DNA of 18,479 nt from NCBI GenBank assembly GCA_002376715.1, contig DFOK01000104.1, forward strand, positions 1-18,479, written 5' to 3'. The translations under genes and the position numbers were made by a program. The stretch is from Bacteroidales bacterium UBA3543 (GTDB lineage Bacteria > Bacteroidota > Bacteroidia > Bacteroidales > UBA932). The notes under the pieces were generated by a model, which made no database searches, was not told the origin of the DNA, and saw nothing but the letters and a program-made list of their open reading frames with translations. Numbering within the stretch: the first letter of the stretch is position 1; each line of letters opens with the position of its first letter. Shown one piece after another: positions 6,706-16,014 of this stretch.

Positions 6706-8775
6706 CTACTCTTCCCAGCCGGGATTCTGGTAGATTGTGTAGTTGTTACCGGTAGCCATCGATTTCTCTTTGTACTGGTTGATAACATCAGTACAAATAG
6801 GCTCGAGGTAGTTGCGCACATCCACGTTGCGTGGATCAAAATCCTTAAAGTTCTGAGGAACAAGGAAGCCGCGCATCTCACTATAATTAGAGCCGTCAAA
6901 GAAAACTCTCGGACCAAGAACGATTGAACCGTCAGCATTTACCTTCTCTATGTGCCTTACAGAAACCACGCCTTTATTGGAAGCTGTGAGAAGGTTATAA
7001 CCAACTCCGTTTTTAGTCTTCTTCAAGTTGGTAATCTGTGAAGGATTGTCTGCAGGCTTGTTACGTGCAAGGTCTAGTTCAACCCAGCCGCCTACTCCGA
7101 TATCGGGGTTGTTGGTGGAAAGCATCAGCTCAAGCCATCCCCAGCGACGGATATCGAGGGTACGAACACTCTCCATAAAAAACTCCATACGACGCTCACG
7201 ACGGATCTCCCACATTAGAGGAGAACAAAAACCGCGTGTATTGTAGCCGAGGGTGGTCTTCTGAATATTAGAAGTTCTCTCAGGGTCGTTCATCGAGCTA
7301 ACCATTGCAAGAGTAAGGGGAGCTGTCTTCTTAACGCCTTTATCAATTGCAACCTGATCGAGAGGACGGGTACGAATTGCATTGATAGACTTGTCGAGGT
7401 CAGCCTGAGTAACGGCCGGACCACCAAAGAAATCAGCGAGGATAGCTTTGGCCTCAAGCCAGTTGAGAACGGTCTCGGCATAACGGATGCAGGGGAAACC
7501 ATTTTCGTTAGTGCAGGAGTTGTAATATGCAGGAGAAGTTTTACCATTCCAGAAATAGTCACAACCTTCACGGTCGATGAACTTCTGAACATAGAGACCT
7601 GTAGGTGTTGTCCATGTTTCGTCAAGGAATGAAGCCTCAAAACGAGGGTCACGGGTAACAACCATATCCTGCATACGGAAGCTCTCTACATTCTCAACGG
7701 TTGAAGAGTTGTAAGGACGACCGTCCTGACAAATCCATGCCTTCAGAGTAGCAAAGTTACCTGAAGTGCGCTGAGATTCTCTTGCATTGTTTCCACCTGA
7801 GTATGAAGCATAACAGTGTTGTGCACTATTGTTAACGGACTTGTTATAAGTACGGTAAAGAATAACCTCATTTGCCGTACCGGTAAGGGTAGTAAAGAGG
7901 TTTCCAAACAGTGTACGGAAGTCTTTATTAAAGCCATACTTACCTGAATTGATGGTAACGGCTGCATAGTCCACGGCTGCCTGGAGGAATGTCTTGGCGT
8001 GACCGTCAATATCAGAACAGGTCTTTAGGGCCTCATCATTCTTATGATAGGTAAGCCATGAACCTTCGAACAGCATACAACGTGCTGCAACAGTCGAAAC
8101 AACATATTTGTTGATATAGTCGATACCGTCGTCGGCACGTACGTTTGCTATGGCATAGTCAAAGTCAGCCTTTACCTGATCCATTACATAGGTACGAGGA
8201 TCACGATCCTTGAACTGAGCGTCAATATCAGCTGACTCAACCTGCTTGTCATAGTAAGGAACATCACCGAAAGATTGTACAAAACGGCTATAATCCCATC
8301 CGCGGAGGAATCGGGCTACACCCATCCAATGGTTGTAAGCCTCATCAGTCAGATAACCGTTCTCTTTCATCGTGTCGAGACGCTCCATGAGCAGATTCCA
8401 CTTACGTATATAAGCAAAATTCCAGGGAGCTGATGCACGACGTGAGAGCCAGGTGCCTCGATAGGCAGTTGACTCATTGCGATACCAGTTGTCCTTAGGA
8501 ACTGAGAGCAGAATATCGGGCTGCGTTCCGGTAAGGGTGCGATCGTCATTATAAGGTGTGGCGTACACCTCAGGAGCATATACCGAACCCCAGTTGTCAG
8601 AATAGCCGCTGAAATAGTAGGCGTATGCTCCGTTGACAAATAGGCGGACATTACCTTCTGAATTCCAGTAGGTATTGTCATCCAAATCCACCAAAGAGCT
8701 ACGCTCAAGGAAATCGCTACAGCTTGTCGGAACAAGCAGAACGAGAGCCATCAAAAAATATAGTATCTTTTTCAT
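6706..8775 (-). CDS. SusD/RagB-family outer-membrane lipoprotein
   Basis: Surface lipoprotein that forms the lid of a SusCD TonB-dependent importer and helps capture substrate. A lipoprotein signal peptide ends before Cys19 (VPTSC-SDFLE), and CSDFLE is the usual SusD-family start. The helical SusD N-terminal region includes FLRGWDYSRFVQSFGDVPYYDKQV. The C-terminal RagB/SusD block LMWEIRRERRMEFFMESVRTLDIRRW is diagnostic. At 689 aa it is longer than classical SusD (551 aa). It starts 15 nt after the susC stop, so the two genes are cotranscribed. The substrate cannot be read from sequence, and no glycoside hydrolase gene is adjacent. Peptidase genes lie upstream of susC, so peptides are a possible cargo (inference). 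Confidence 0.95.
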   Translation of the reverse strand: MKKILYFLMALVLLVPTSCSDFLERSSLVDLDDNTYWNSEGNVRLFVNGAYAYYFSGYSDNWGSVYAPEVYATPYNDDRTLTGTQPDILLSVPKDNWYRNESTAYRGTWLSRRASAPWNFAYIRKWNLLMERLDTMKENGYLTDEAYNHWMGVARFLRGWDYSRFVQSFGDVPYYDKQVESADIDAQFKDRDPRTYVMDQVKADFDYAIANVRADDGIDYINKYVVSTVAARCMLFEGSWLTYHKNDEALKTCSDIDGHAKTFLQAAVDYAAVTINSGKYGFNKDFRTLFGNLFTTLTGTANEVILYRTYNKSVNNSAQHCYASYSGGNNARESQRTSGNFATLKAWICQDGRPYNSSTVENVESFRMQDMVVTRDPRFEASFLDETWTTPTGLYVQKFIDREGCDYFWNGKTSPAYYNSCTNENGFPCIRYAETVLNWLEAKAILADFFGGPAVTQADLDKSINAIRTRPLDQVAIDKGVKKTAPLTLAMVSSMNDPERTSNIQKTTLGYNTRGFCSPLMWEIRRERRMEFFMESVRTLDIRRWGWLELMLSTNNPDIGVGGWVELDLARNKPADNPSQITNLKKTKNGVGYNLLTASNKGVVSVRHIEKVNADGSIVLGPRVFFDGSNYSEMRGFLVPQNFKDFDPRNVDVRNYLEPICTDVINQYKEKSMATGNNYTIYQNPGWEE

Positions 8776-8790
8776 TGTCTTAAGCGATAA

Positions 8791-11700
8791 TTAGAATGTT
8801 AACTGAACACCAAATGAAGCACTCTTAAATGCAGGAGCACCAACACCCGTACGACTTGAGTTGTAGTTGGATGAGTTGAGGATTGAGTAACCCGGAATCT
8901 CTTCAACGTCGATCGGAAGACCTCTGAGATTGTCAAAGGTGAGGAAGTTCTCGAGCGAAATATAAACGCGGAGTTTATCGATGAAAGCTTTTTTGGTAAT
9001 CTTCTCCGGAATGGTGTAACCGAGGGTTACGTTCTTAAGTCTGAGGTATGCCATATTGAGGAGATACCTGTCACAAACTTGCATATTGAAACCTGTTCCA
9101 CTTGAATAAAGGTTATGGGCACGAGGATAGAAAGCATCATATCTTGCATCTATCACTTTGCCGCTGGCATCGAGGGTCTCGTACCAGAAGTTGCCTGCAA
9201 TAGCTTGCGCCATAGCACCGTCGGAAGAGTTGAAACCAGGTATTGTAAGAGCTGAACCACCCCACAGATCGCGCTGGCCAATACCCTGCCAGAACATCGA
9301 GAAGTCAAATCCTTTCCAGCCGAGATCTACACGGAAACTGTACTCGTAACGAGGAGTGGTGTTTCCGATAACATCGAGGTCACCGTACCCGGGAACATCA
9401 TTGCCATTTTCATCTTTTATAGTGAGAAGCTGTGAACCGTTGTCAATGATACCGTCACCGTTGAGGTCTTTAAATCTTACGTCGCCGGGGCCTGAAATAG
9501 CACTTCCCGAAGTAATCTTACCCTGTGAGGCATAACCTTTAACATTTTGGTAGTACCTACCGTACTTATCTGTGGCAATGAGTTGCTCAAGCTGAGCCCA
9601 CTGACCGGGTTGTAAACCGAAATCGTCCCAAGTGTAGAGATCGTCAACACGGTAACCCCAGATTTCACCGTAGGTCTTGCCGTTGTACCAACCACCTATG
9701 CTAAGTGCTGAACCGTACTCAGTGATAATGGTTTTAGCATCTGAGATAGATGCGGAAGCCGATAAGCTGAAGCCATTGTCAAATATCTTACGGTAATTTA
9801 CCGATGCCTCCCAACCTCTTGTACGAAGAGAACCATAGTTGCCGTTGGGTGGAGGAGAACCGAGGTTATAACCGAGACCCTCCATTCCCACAATCATATT
9901 CTTGGTATCTCTCTGGTACCAGCCAAGCACAAAGTCAACCTGATTGAAGAGTGAGAACTCAAGACCAAGGTCGAGAGTAACAATATCCTGCCAGGTAATG
10001 TCTGATGCTACAATAGCGGGAGTAGCATAAGCGTTGTCCCTTACGCCACTGTGCATCCAATATGTGGTTTGAGCGCTTATCAGAGGGATATACTGCGAGC
10101 TGGATACGGTCTGGTCGCCAATCATACCCCATGACGCACGAAGTTTCATTGAGGAGAGAACATGGGTAATGTCCTGCATCCAGGGCTCCTGAGTCAGACG
10201 CCAACCGGCGGAGAATGAAGGGAACCATCTCCACTTCAAGTGAGTGGGGAATTTGGAAGAACCGTCATAACGGAGATTCGCCTCAACCAGATATTTCTCC
10301 TTGTAGTTGTAGTTTACACGGCCGAAGAAACCGAGGGTAGAGTTCCAGGAGTTGGTACCGCCTGAAGTCTGCGTGCCGGTTGCAAGGGCAAACTGAGGAT
10401 TGGTAATGTCCATAAGGGTCATCTTCTTCCCCCACACACCTGTCCTTCTGTAATCCACTGCCTGCATTCCGAGGAGGAAATCAAACTTATGGTTAGCAAG
10501 TTTAAGCGAGTAGTCGGTAGTTATATTCCAGGTCTGTCTGATTGAAGTGTATGAATCCTGATAGTAAGAGTCATAACTTGAAGTATAGCTCTGTACCGGG
10601 AGAGTCTGTTGAATAATTGAAGGACCCAAATTGTTGTACTGATCCCATTCGTTCTTAACAGTAACAAAATTGCCTTGAGCATCTTTTACTGCTTGGCCAC
10701 CGGCCCAAAGGTTAGCTGCCCAATAGGTAATACCGGGATTGAACTCCTGAGAGTTATTTACTGCATAAGTGTAGTCAAACTTGATATCCCAGTTCTTAAG
10801 GGGAGTTACGGTAGCACCAACATTCACACTGGTATAGTTGGTTTTGATGTTGGCCTCATTTGCAGCACCCATTTCATAAACCTGGTTGCGGAGAGAGTTG
10901 CCAAACTCGTCGGTAGGAACCAAAGGATAAGTAGGTCCCCAGCGGAAAAGGTAGTACCAGGGGTCAGCCGTAGTAGAGTTGGTAGAGAACGCCCAAGACT
11001 TGTTTGAATTGGTATACATCATACCGGCATGCACATTGATGTAGTCATTAACCTGAGTTGAGAGTCTCACATTTGCATTGTAACGGGTGAAGTCGTCATA
11101 CTCAGTCGGTTTCAACATACCGCTCTGACCAAGGTAACCGAGGCTGATGTTGAAATTAGTCTTACCTGTCTTACCCTGAACAGATAGATTGTGACTCTGT
11201 GTGGGGGCACCCTGATTGATCATATAAACATATGGATCATAAGTACGAACACCGATCTTGCGGTTGGAAGCGTCAAGATACCAGTCACGACCATATACCA
11301 TGGGAGCATAAGGATCAAGAGTGCTGCCATATTTCTCTTTCCAAGCAACTGCGGCGTTATAACCGGCACGGTCAACGAGCCAGAAAGCGCCGACGGGAGT
11401 GTAGGTGCCGAGACGCTCGGCTGCCTCTACTGTGTAGTGGAGAGCATCAACATCGGCAATACCGTCAGTATCAGTAAGGCTCTGGAAGGAGAAGTTAGCA
11501 GAATAGTTTACCTTAATGGTCTCGGTCTTCGCACCCTTCTTTGAAGTAATAAGGATCACACCGAATGCAGCTTTTGCACCATAGATGGAAGCAGAAGCGG
11601 CATCCTTCAATACTGAAATGGACTCGATGTCATCAGGGTTTACGAGGTTAATGGAAGGAATCTCCACGTTGTCCAAAAGGATGAGAGGAGACGAGCCACC

Positions 11701-12237
11701 AAGGTATGAACCTACGTGACCACGGATGCGGAACAAAGGATCTGAACCAACCTCGGTAGAACCCACGCGTACGGTCAAACCGGGAGTCATACCCTGGAGA
11801 CCACGGCCAACGTCAGCGATGGGACGGCTTTCGAGAGCCTGTGATACATTCACGGCTGAAACCGCACCTGTCAAGTTTTCCCTTCGTTGCGTACCGAAAC
11901 CCACTACAACGGCGTCTTCAAGAAGCATTGCATCTTCCTGGAGAACCACATCAATAGTGCTTCTGCCGTTTACGGGAACGGTGAGATCCCTATAACCCAT
12001 GCAGGAAAAGACAAGAGCGCCATTCCTGGGAGCTGTAAGCGAATATGCACCGTCAAAATCGGTAGATGTTCCTTGACGTGTACCCTCTACAAGTACGTAC
12101 GCGCCAACCACCGGCTCTCCGTTACTGTCGGTAACCCTACCTTTGACAGTAATGTTCTGAGCCCACATTGTTCCCATTGATAGGAGCAATGCACACATGG
12201 CCGCAAAGATGCGGCCTAGTTTATTAGAAACGAACAT
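8791..12237 (-). CDS. SusC/RagA-family TonB-dependent outer-membrane transporter
   Basis: 22-strand beta-barrel receptor that imports a ligand into the periplasm using TonB-ExbBD energy, paired with the SusD-like lid. A signal peptide of about 27 residues ends at MWAQ. A carboxypeptidase-D-regulatory-like domain (about 28-115) begins VKGRVTDSNGEPVVGAYVLV. The plug domain follows, with VVVGFGTQRRENLTGAVS and SISVLKDAASASIYGAKAAFGVILI, the SusC hallmark. The barrel runs to a C-terminal aromatic (FGVQLTF), the usual BAM signal. The length of 1148 aa is slightly long but normal. It has no N-terminal STN domain, so it is not the type that signals to an anti-sigma factor. Its leader is the 306-nt gap upstream. 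Confidence 0.96.
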   Translation of the reverse strand: MFVSNKLGRIFAAMCALLLSMGTMWAQNITVKGRVTDSNGEPVVGAYVLVEGTRQGTSTDFDGAYSLTAPRNGALVFSCMGYRDLTVPVNGRSTIDVVLQEDAMLLEDAVVVGFGTQRRENLTGAVSAVNVSQALESRPIADVGRGLQGMTPGLTVRVGSTEVGSDPLFRIRGHVGSYLGGSSPLILLDNVEIPSINLVNPDDIESISVLKDAASASIYGAKAAFGVILITSKKGAKTETIKVNYSANFSFQSLTDTDGIADVDALHYTVEAAERLGTYTPVGAFWLVDRAGYNAAVAWKEKYGSTLDPYAPMVYGRDWYLDASNRKIGVRTYDPYVYMINQGAPTQSHNLSVQGKTGKTNFNISLGYLGQSGMLKPTEYDDFTRYNANVRLSTQVNDYINVHAGMMYTNSNKSWAFSTNSTTADPWYYLFRWGPTYPLVPTDEFGNSLRNQVYEMGAANEANIKTNYTSVNVGATVTPLKNWDIKFDYTYAVNNSQEFNPGITYWAANLWAGGQAVKDAQGNFVTVKNEWDQYNNLGPSIIQQTLPVQSYTSSYDSYYQDSYTSIRQTWNITTDYSLKLANHKFDFLLGMQAVDYRRTGVWGKKMTLMDITNPQFALATGTQTSGGTNSWNSTLGFFGRVNYNYKEKYLVEANLRYDGSSKFPTHLKWRWFPSFSAGWRLTQEPWMQDITHVLSSMKLRASWGMIGDQTVSSSQYIPLISAQTTYWMHSGVRDNAYATPAIVASDITWQDIVTLDLGLEFSLFNQVDFVLGWYQRDTKNMIVGMEGLGYNLGSPPPNGNYGSLRTRGWEASVNYRKIFDNGFSLSASASISDAKTIITEYGSALSIGGWYNGKTYGEIWGYRVDDLYTWDDFGLQPGQWAQLEQLIATDKYGRYYQNVKGYASQGKITSGSAISGPGDVRFKDLNGDGIIDNGSQLLTIKDENGNDVPGYGDLDVIGNTTPRYEYSFRVDLGWKGFDFSMFWQGIGQRDLWGGSALTIPGFNSSDGAMAQAIAGNFWYETLDASGKVIDARYDAFYPRAHNLYSSGTGFNMQVCDRYLLNMAYLRLKNVTLGYTIPEKITKKAFIDKLRVYISLENFLTFDNLRGLPIDVEEIPGYSILNSSNYNSSRTGVGAPAFKSASFGVQLTF

Positions 12238-12289
12238 AAATGAAATTTTAGGTTAATAAAATGTTTTAATTTTAAGTTATTGCTCAATT

Positions 12290-12415
12290 AACAGTTAATA
12301 GTTTTTTCGGTTATCATACGAATTGTAACAATTCCTTTCGGTTAATATATAAATTGTTAGCAATTCCTTTCAACTAGTATTCAAATTGTTAGCAAATCCC
12401 CTCTGAAGCATACAA
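12290..12415 (-). repeat. 31-32-bp tandem repeats with AATTG-N4-CAATT-like palindromes upstream of susC
   Basis: Three clear units start at AATTGT (12321, 12352, 12384), spaced 31 and 32 bp. A weaker fourth unit (12290-12320) shares TTTTTTCGGTTATCATA with the TTCGGTTAATATA part of the next. Each clear unit carries a dyad: GAATTGT-A-ACAATTC (12320-12334, perfect), AATTG-TTAG-CAATT (12352-12365) and a decayed AATTGTTAGCAAAT (12384-12397). The spacing is about three helical turns. If the -7 box at 12447 is used, the repeats are transcribed as part of the 5' leader; otherwise they are operator-like DNA. They lie 53-178 nt upstream of the susC ATG. Confidence 0.75.
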
Positions 12416-12446
12416 AACGGGATATGTGCCCACATTTATCCATCTG

Positions 12447-12454
12447 CAAATTTA
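12447..12454 (-). promoter_or_regulatory. Candidate -7 box for susCD (TAAATTTG)
   Basis: TAAATTTGCAG on the minus strand resembles TAACTTTGCAG of the rplM promoter and fits TAnnTTTG. No TTTG is found 19 nt upstream. A TTTTG occurs only 11 nt before the box. The start site would be about 12440, giving a leader of about 200 nt that contains the tandem repeats. The rest of the gap (12455-12543) shows no clear terminator for the DUF456 gene. Confidence 0.45.
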
Positions 12455-12543
12455 ACATTATTTTTCAAAACTGGCTCTTAATTGTAAAAAAAGTGCAGGC
12501 ATTTTCCTCATTTGGTTTAAAATCCGTCACTACCACGTTCATT

Positions 12544-13017
12544 TTAAAGAAATTTCACAATGTACACCATCATTATCACGGAAGCGACAATCTTGAGGAA
12601 AGTGCCAAAAATAAAGCCAAGAAATGACCCCAGCGCAGCTTTTAGCGACTGTCCCATCCGGTTGCCGTTGATCAGCTCCGCCACAAGTGCGCCGATGAAA
12701 GCCCCCGCAATCATACCGACTAACGGAGGGAAGAATATCAAGCCTACAAAAAGCCCCACCAGAGCTCCGCGGGAAGAGGCTCTCGATCCGCCGGTAATCT
12801 TGGTAAAATATGGGGGCACCAGATAGTCGAGGACGGTTACCACTACGGTGATTATCAGCCAGATAATAAGAAGTCGCAGAGACATGGGTTCATCACCCCA
12901 GAAGTAGAGCAGCAGGAGTCCAACCCAACTGAAGGGCGGCCCGGGAATGACCGGCAGAATACACCCTGCCAATCCCACAAGCCCGAGTATCGCAGCTATT
13001 ACCTTAACCGCCAACAT
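12544..13017 (-). CDS. DUF456-family small membrane protein
   Basis: Hydrophobic 157-aa protein resembling the DUF456 family, whose function is unknown. The N-terminus (AAILGLVGLAGCILPVIPGPPFSWVGLLLLYF) holds the family hallmark LPxIPGPP. About four membrane segments are visible, near residues 5-40, 48-68, 85-115 and 128-155. The segment VGLFVGLIFFPPLVGMIAGAFIGALVAELI is rich in spaced glycines, as in glycine-zipper helices. It starts 6 nt after the stop of the C1 peptidase gene and is probably cotranslated or cotranscribed with it. Whether the two act together is not known. Confidence 0.85.
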   Translation of the reverse strand: MLAVKVIAAILGLVGLAGCILPVIPGPPFSWVGLLLLYFWGDEPMSLRLLIIWLIITVVVTVLDYLVPPYFTKITGGSRASSRGALVGLFVGLIFFPPLVGMIAGAFIGALVAELINGNRMGQSLKAALGSFLGFIFGTFLKIVASVIMMVYIVKFL

Positions 13018-13023
13018 CCCGAT

Positions 13024-14403
13024 CTAGAACATATAATCCCAGGGAGGCAACACTATAGGTTTGGTGTCAAGTGCCTTTATGGCTTTTGCATCGAGGTACT
13101 TCCTGTTGATTACGATGCGGAAGAGGTACTCATCAAACCACTCGTCTGTAAAGGTTAGAAAACCCTTGTTGCCTGATGACGGACCCCAACTGTTTTCAAA
13201 TTCCCATTTAACGGGTACATCATTATCATCAGTATCACATCCTACGAGGCTCATCGCGTGTGCAGATCCGCTCTGACGGGTGAGAATACGTGCTTTTTTG
13301 TCCATCTGCAGATTGATGCCGAAGAGTGACTCATAATCGTAAGTGCCGATATCGAGGATACCGGCTGCACTGTTATACTGCTTGCCCACATCGCAAGATG
13401 CGTACATCGGCTCATTGTTTTTTAAGGAGGCCAGCGCAGCTGCCTTTATATCCTCGTTGGGGAGATTGAGATAAACCCAGTTGAGCCCTTCGTAAGTATT
13501 CCGATAATTTGAGATATCGTAGACCTTGTAATACTCGCGGGTAGGGTCGTTCATTATCATCACGTAAGTCTCAGGATTGTAGTTTCCCGGAATAATGCTC
13601 TTATAAAACTCCAGAGGGGTACTGGTCAGGACTTTTATCTGACCGTTATTGTCCTTGTACCTCCAGCTGAACTCGGTGGGAGGTTCGCCCAGACAGAGTG
13701 CGAGCACACGGTACACATCTTTTAGAATATTGATCTTTTCTGTGCGTAAAGCCTCGGCCTTGCTACCTGCAGCAAACATTTCACGCAGCTGATAACCACC
13801 CGCACGGAGCCTCTCCCTTAGGATTGCCGTCATCTGGCCGGTATTTTCAGAGTGTTCGGTCTCGGGCATCACCTGTTTGGGTACAACTCCGTACTTTTCA
13901 GCGATGTTGTAGAAGAGGTTCCAGACTCCACCGTCACCGATGGGGGATTTGAAGAAAAACTCCACATCCCTGTCCTGCATATCTCTGTCTGCCGTAGCAA
14001 TGATATTTTCGAGGAAAAGGTTCGATTTTTCGAAAATGTCCCAGAAGTAGCAGAAATTGTGTGAAAAATCGAATGCGGGTACATCCAATTGTTTGATGAC
14101 ATCCGGACGGAACACATTCATCGAGGTAAACATCCAGCATCTTCCGGAGCTCTTCTGGTCTGTGATACCTTTGACATTGACACGATACTTGAAATAATGG
14201 TCAACCGGATTGGCCACTTTGGCATGGTTGAGCGCTTTAGTCTTGATGTTTTTGTCGTTGGTCAGGATGTTCTGGAGTGCAATCGTAGAAGCATCCTTTA
14301 CAAAACTGCCCTTTATTTCCTTCAGCTCTCTTTGTGAAATTGTCTGGGCCGAGGCCATAAGTGAAAGACCCAAAAGGGAAACTATTGTGAGAAATTTTTT
14401 CAT
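13024..14403 (-). CDS. Secreted C1B cysteine aminopeptidase (bleomycin-hydrolase type)
   Basis: Papain-fold peptidase of the PepC/bleomycin hydrolase group, which trims N-terminal residues from peptides. A signal peptide is visible (MKKFLTIVSLLGLSLMASAQ), so it should act in the periplasm or outside, unlike cytosolic PepC. The active-site Gln83 and Cys89 lie in the motif DQKSSGRCWMF. His382 is in GSAHAMSLVG and Asn404 in FENSWG, completing the triad. The length of 459 aa fits the family (about 450). The C-terminal tail, which enters the active site in bleomycin hydrolases, is present. It is 99 nt downstream of the M24B gene and 6 nt before DUF456. The gap upstream (14404-14502) holds no clear promoter or terminator. 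Confidence 0.93.
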   Translation of the reverse strand: MKKFLTIVSLLGLSLMASAQTISQRELKEIKGSFVKDASTIALQNILTNDKNIKTKALNHAKVANPVDHYFKYRVNVKGITDQKSSGRCWMFTSMNVFRPDVIKQLDVPAFDFSHNFCYFWDIFEKSNLFLENIIATADRDMQDRDVEFFFKSPIGDGGVWNLFYNIAEKYGVVPKQVMPETEHSENTGQMTAILRERLRAGGYQLREMFAAGSKAEALRTEKINILKDVYRVLALCLGEPPTEFSWRYKDNNGQIKVLTSTPLEFYKSIIPGNYNPETYVMIMNDPTREYYKVYDISNYRNTYEGLNWVYLNLPNEDIKAAALASLKNNEPMYASCDVGKQYNSAAGILDIGTYDYESLFGINLQMDKKARILTRQSGSAHAMSLVGCDTDDNDVPVKWEFENSWGPSSGNKGFLTFTDEWFDEYLFRIVINRKYLDAKAIKALDTKPIVLPPWDYMF

Positions 14404-14502
14404 ATCAGTCTATTGCTACTATTAAATATTGGTGTTTTTTCATTTTATCACATTTACATGCATATTTGCGCCGCCTAGGCACTCTTCTATTTTAAATCAC
14501 AA

Positions 14503-15894
14503 TCAGGTGGCCATTTCTCGTTCCACATCTTCCACAGTAATCGGAAGACGCTTAGCGCCGAGCAAACGACATCCCTTGGATGTGATGAGAATATCATCTT
14601 CCAGACGTATGCCGCCGAATTTGTAATAGGGTTTAAGTTTCGAAAAGTTGATCAGACCCTTGCAAGTTTCCTCTTTTTTCCACTTCTCTATCAATGCGGG
14701 GATAAAATAGATGCCCGGTTCGACGGTCAGCACATGACCGACTTCGAGCATCTTACCCATCCTTAAAGAAGCCAGGCCGGGCTGGGTAGCACGTTTGTAT
14801 TTGTCGTCGTAGCCGACAAAATTTTCACCCAAATCCTCCATATCGTGCACATCGAGACCCATTTGGTGTCCCAAACCGTGAGGCATGAAGAGACCCGCTA
14901 CGCCGGCTGCAACTGCTTCCTCCGCATTTCCGTTGACAAGACCCAAATCTATCAAGCCCTGAACCAGTACAGTTACTGCACCGAGGTGAACATCCGTATA
15001 AGAGATACCCGGACGAGAGACTCCTATAGCATAGTTGTTAGCTGCAGCAACCAACGAATAGATTTCGGCCTGCTGCTGTGTAAATTTGCCGCTACAAGGA
15101 AGTGTACGAGTGAAATCGGATGCATAGTGAGTATCTATCTCTGCTCCTGCATCTATTACGCAGAGTCTTCCCTCGGTGAGGATCTGGTGATGCGAATGAT
15201 TGTGAAGAGTCTCGCCATTTTGCGAAAGTATAATCGGGAACGAAGGCATAATGCCGCCGGAGGCGCAAATTCCCTCCATTATCCCCACAAGTTCCTGCTC
15301 CACCATTCCTAATTTCATCGCCTTCATCGCCGCCATGTGCATATCATATCCCAAATCACAAGCTCTCTCTATCTCCGCAATCTCACTCTCCTCTTTAATC
15401 TCACGAAGAGCCACTACTGCTTTGATCAGCTCTACGCTGGCTGCATCCTTCATATTGTCGAATCCGACTCCAAGCATTTTGTGGAGAAGAATCTTATTGT
15501 AATTGCGGTAAGGAGGCAGGAAATGTATTTTGCGTCTTTTAGCATGTGCTTCCGCCAGATAGGTCGCCAGAGCTGCGAAAGGGGCACTTTTGACCACACC
15601 GACTGATGCGGCCTGCTCTGTAATAAGCGGCTGAGGACCCATCCAGATGATGTCGTCAATATCTACGTCATTGCCGAAAATAATTTCTTCTCCACTCTCC
15701 ACATCTATTACTGCTGCCAGATCGGGCTTGTCAAGTCCGAAAAAATAGAGGAAAGAACTATCCTGTCTGAATAGATAGGTGTTGTCGCGGTAGTTGCAGC
15801 TTGCCTCGCTGTTACCCAAAATGAGAATTATTCCCTCGGAAACGCTTTCTGCAAGTCTCTTGCGCCTTGAAATATATGTCTTCTTATCAAACAT
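14503..15894 (-). CDS. Xaa-Pro aminopeptidase (M24B, aminopeptidase P)
   Basis: Dimetal hydrolase that removes an N-terminal residue before proline. The N-terminal aminopeptidase P domain (residues about 1-135) begins YISRRKRLAESV and contains NYRDNTYLFRQDSSFLYF. The pita-bread domain follows from about 170. All five metal ligands are visible: Asp248 (IDAGAE), Asp260 (SDFTRT), His339 (HGLGH), Glu392 (VEPG) and Glu432 (RLEDD). It has no signal peptide, so it is cytosolic. The length of 463 aa matches E. coli PepP (441 aa) with a small insertion. It lies between the S9 and C1 peptidase genes on the same strand, with 204 nt upstream holding array E and an A/T-rich leader. Confidence 0.94.
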   Translation of the reverse strand: MFDKKTYISRRKRLAESVSEGIILILGNSEASCNYRDNTYLFRQDSSFLYFFGLDKPDLAAVIDVESGEEIIFGNDVDIDDIIWMGPQPLITEQAASVGVVKSAPFAALATYLAEAHAKRRKIHFLPPYRNYNKILLHKMLGVGFDNMKDAASVELIKAVVALREIKEESEIAEIERACDLGYDMHMAAMKAMKLGMVEQELVGIMEGICASGGIMPSFPIILSQNGETLHNHSHHQILTEGRLCVIDAGAEIDTHYASDFTRTLPCSGKFTQQQAEIYSLVAAANNYAIGVSRPGISYTDVHLGAVTVLVQGLIDLGLVNGNAEEAVAAGVAGLFMPHGLGHQMGLDVHDMEDLGENFVGYDDKYKRATQPGLASLRMGKMLEVGHVLTVEPGIYFIPALIEKWKKEETCKGLINFSKLKPYYKFGGIRLEDDILITSKGCRLLGAKRLPITVEDVEREMAT

Positions 15895-16014
15895 TGTTTA
15901 TCTATAATTTAACGTTATTATTTATGATTATTATTTACTGCTATTTATTTCATATCACTTGATTAATTGAAATTACAGGTGCTCAGCAATCCGCAATTTA
16001 TTGCTCTAAACTTC

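Noticed and set aside
12381..12443. 20-codon upstream ORF (ATG at 12443, minus) before susC
   Set aside because: Its ATG lies at or upstream of the predicted transcription start, only 3 nt from the -7 box, and no ribosome binding site is visible.
14467..14484. Terminator after the M24B gene (GCCTAGGC palindrome)
   Set aside because: The short palindrome lacks a T-tract on the minus strand.
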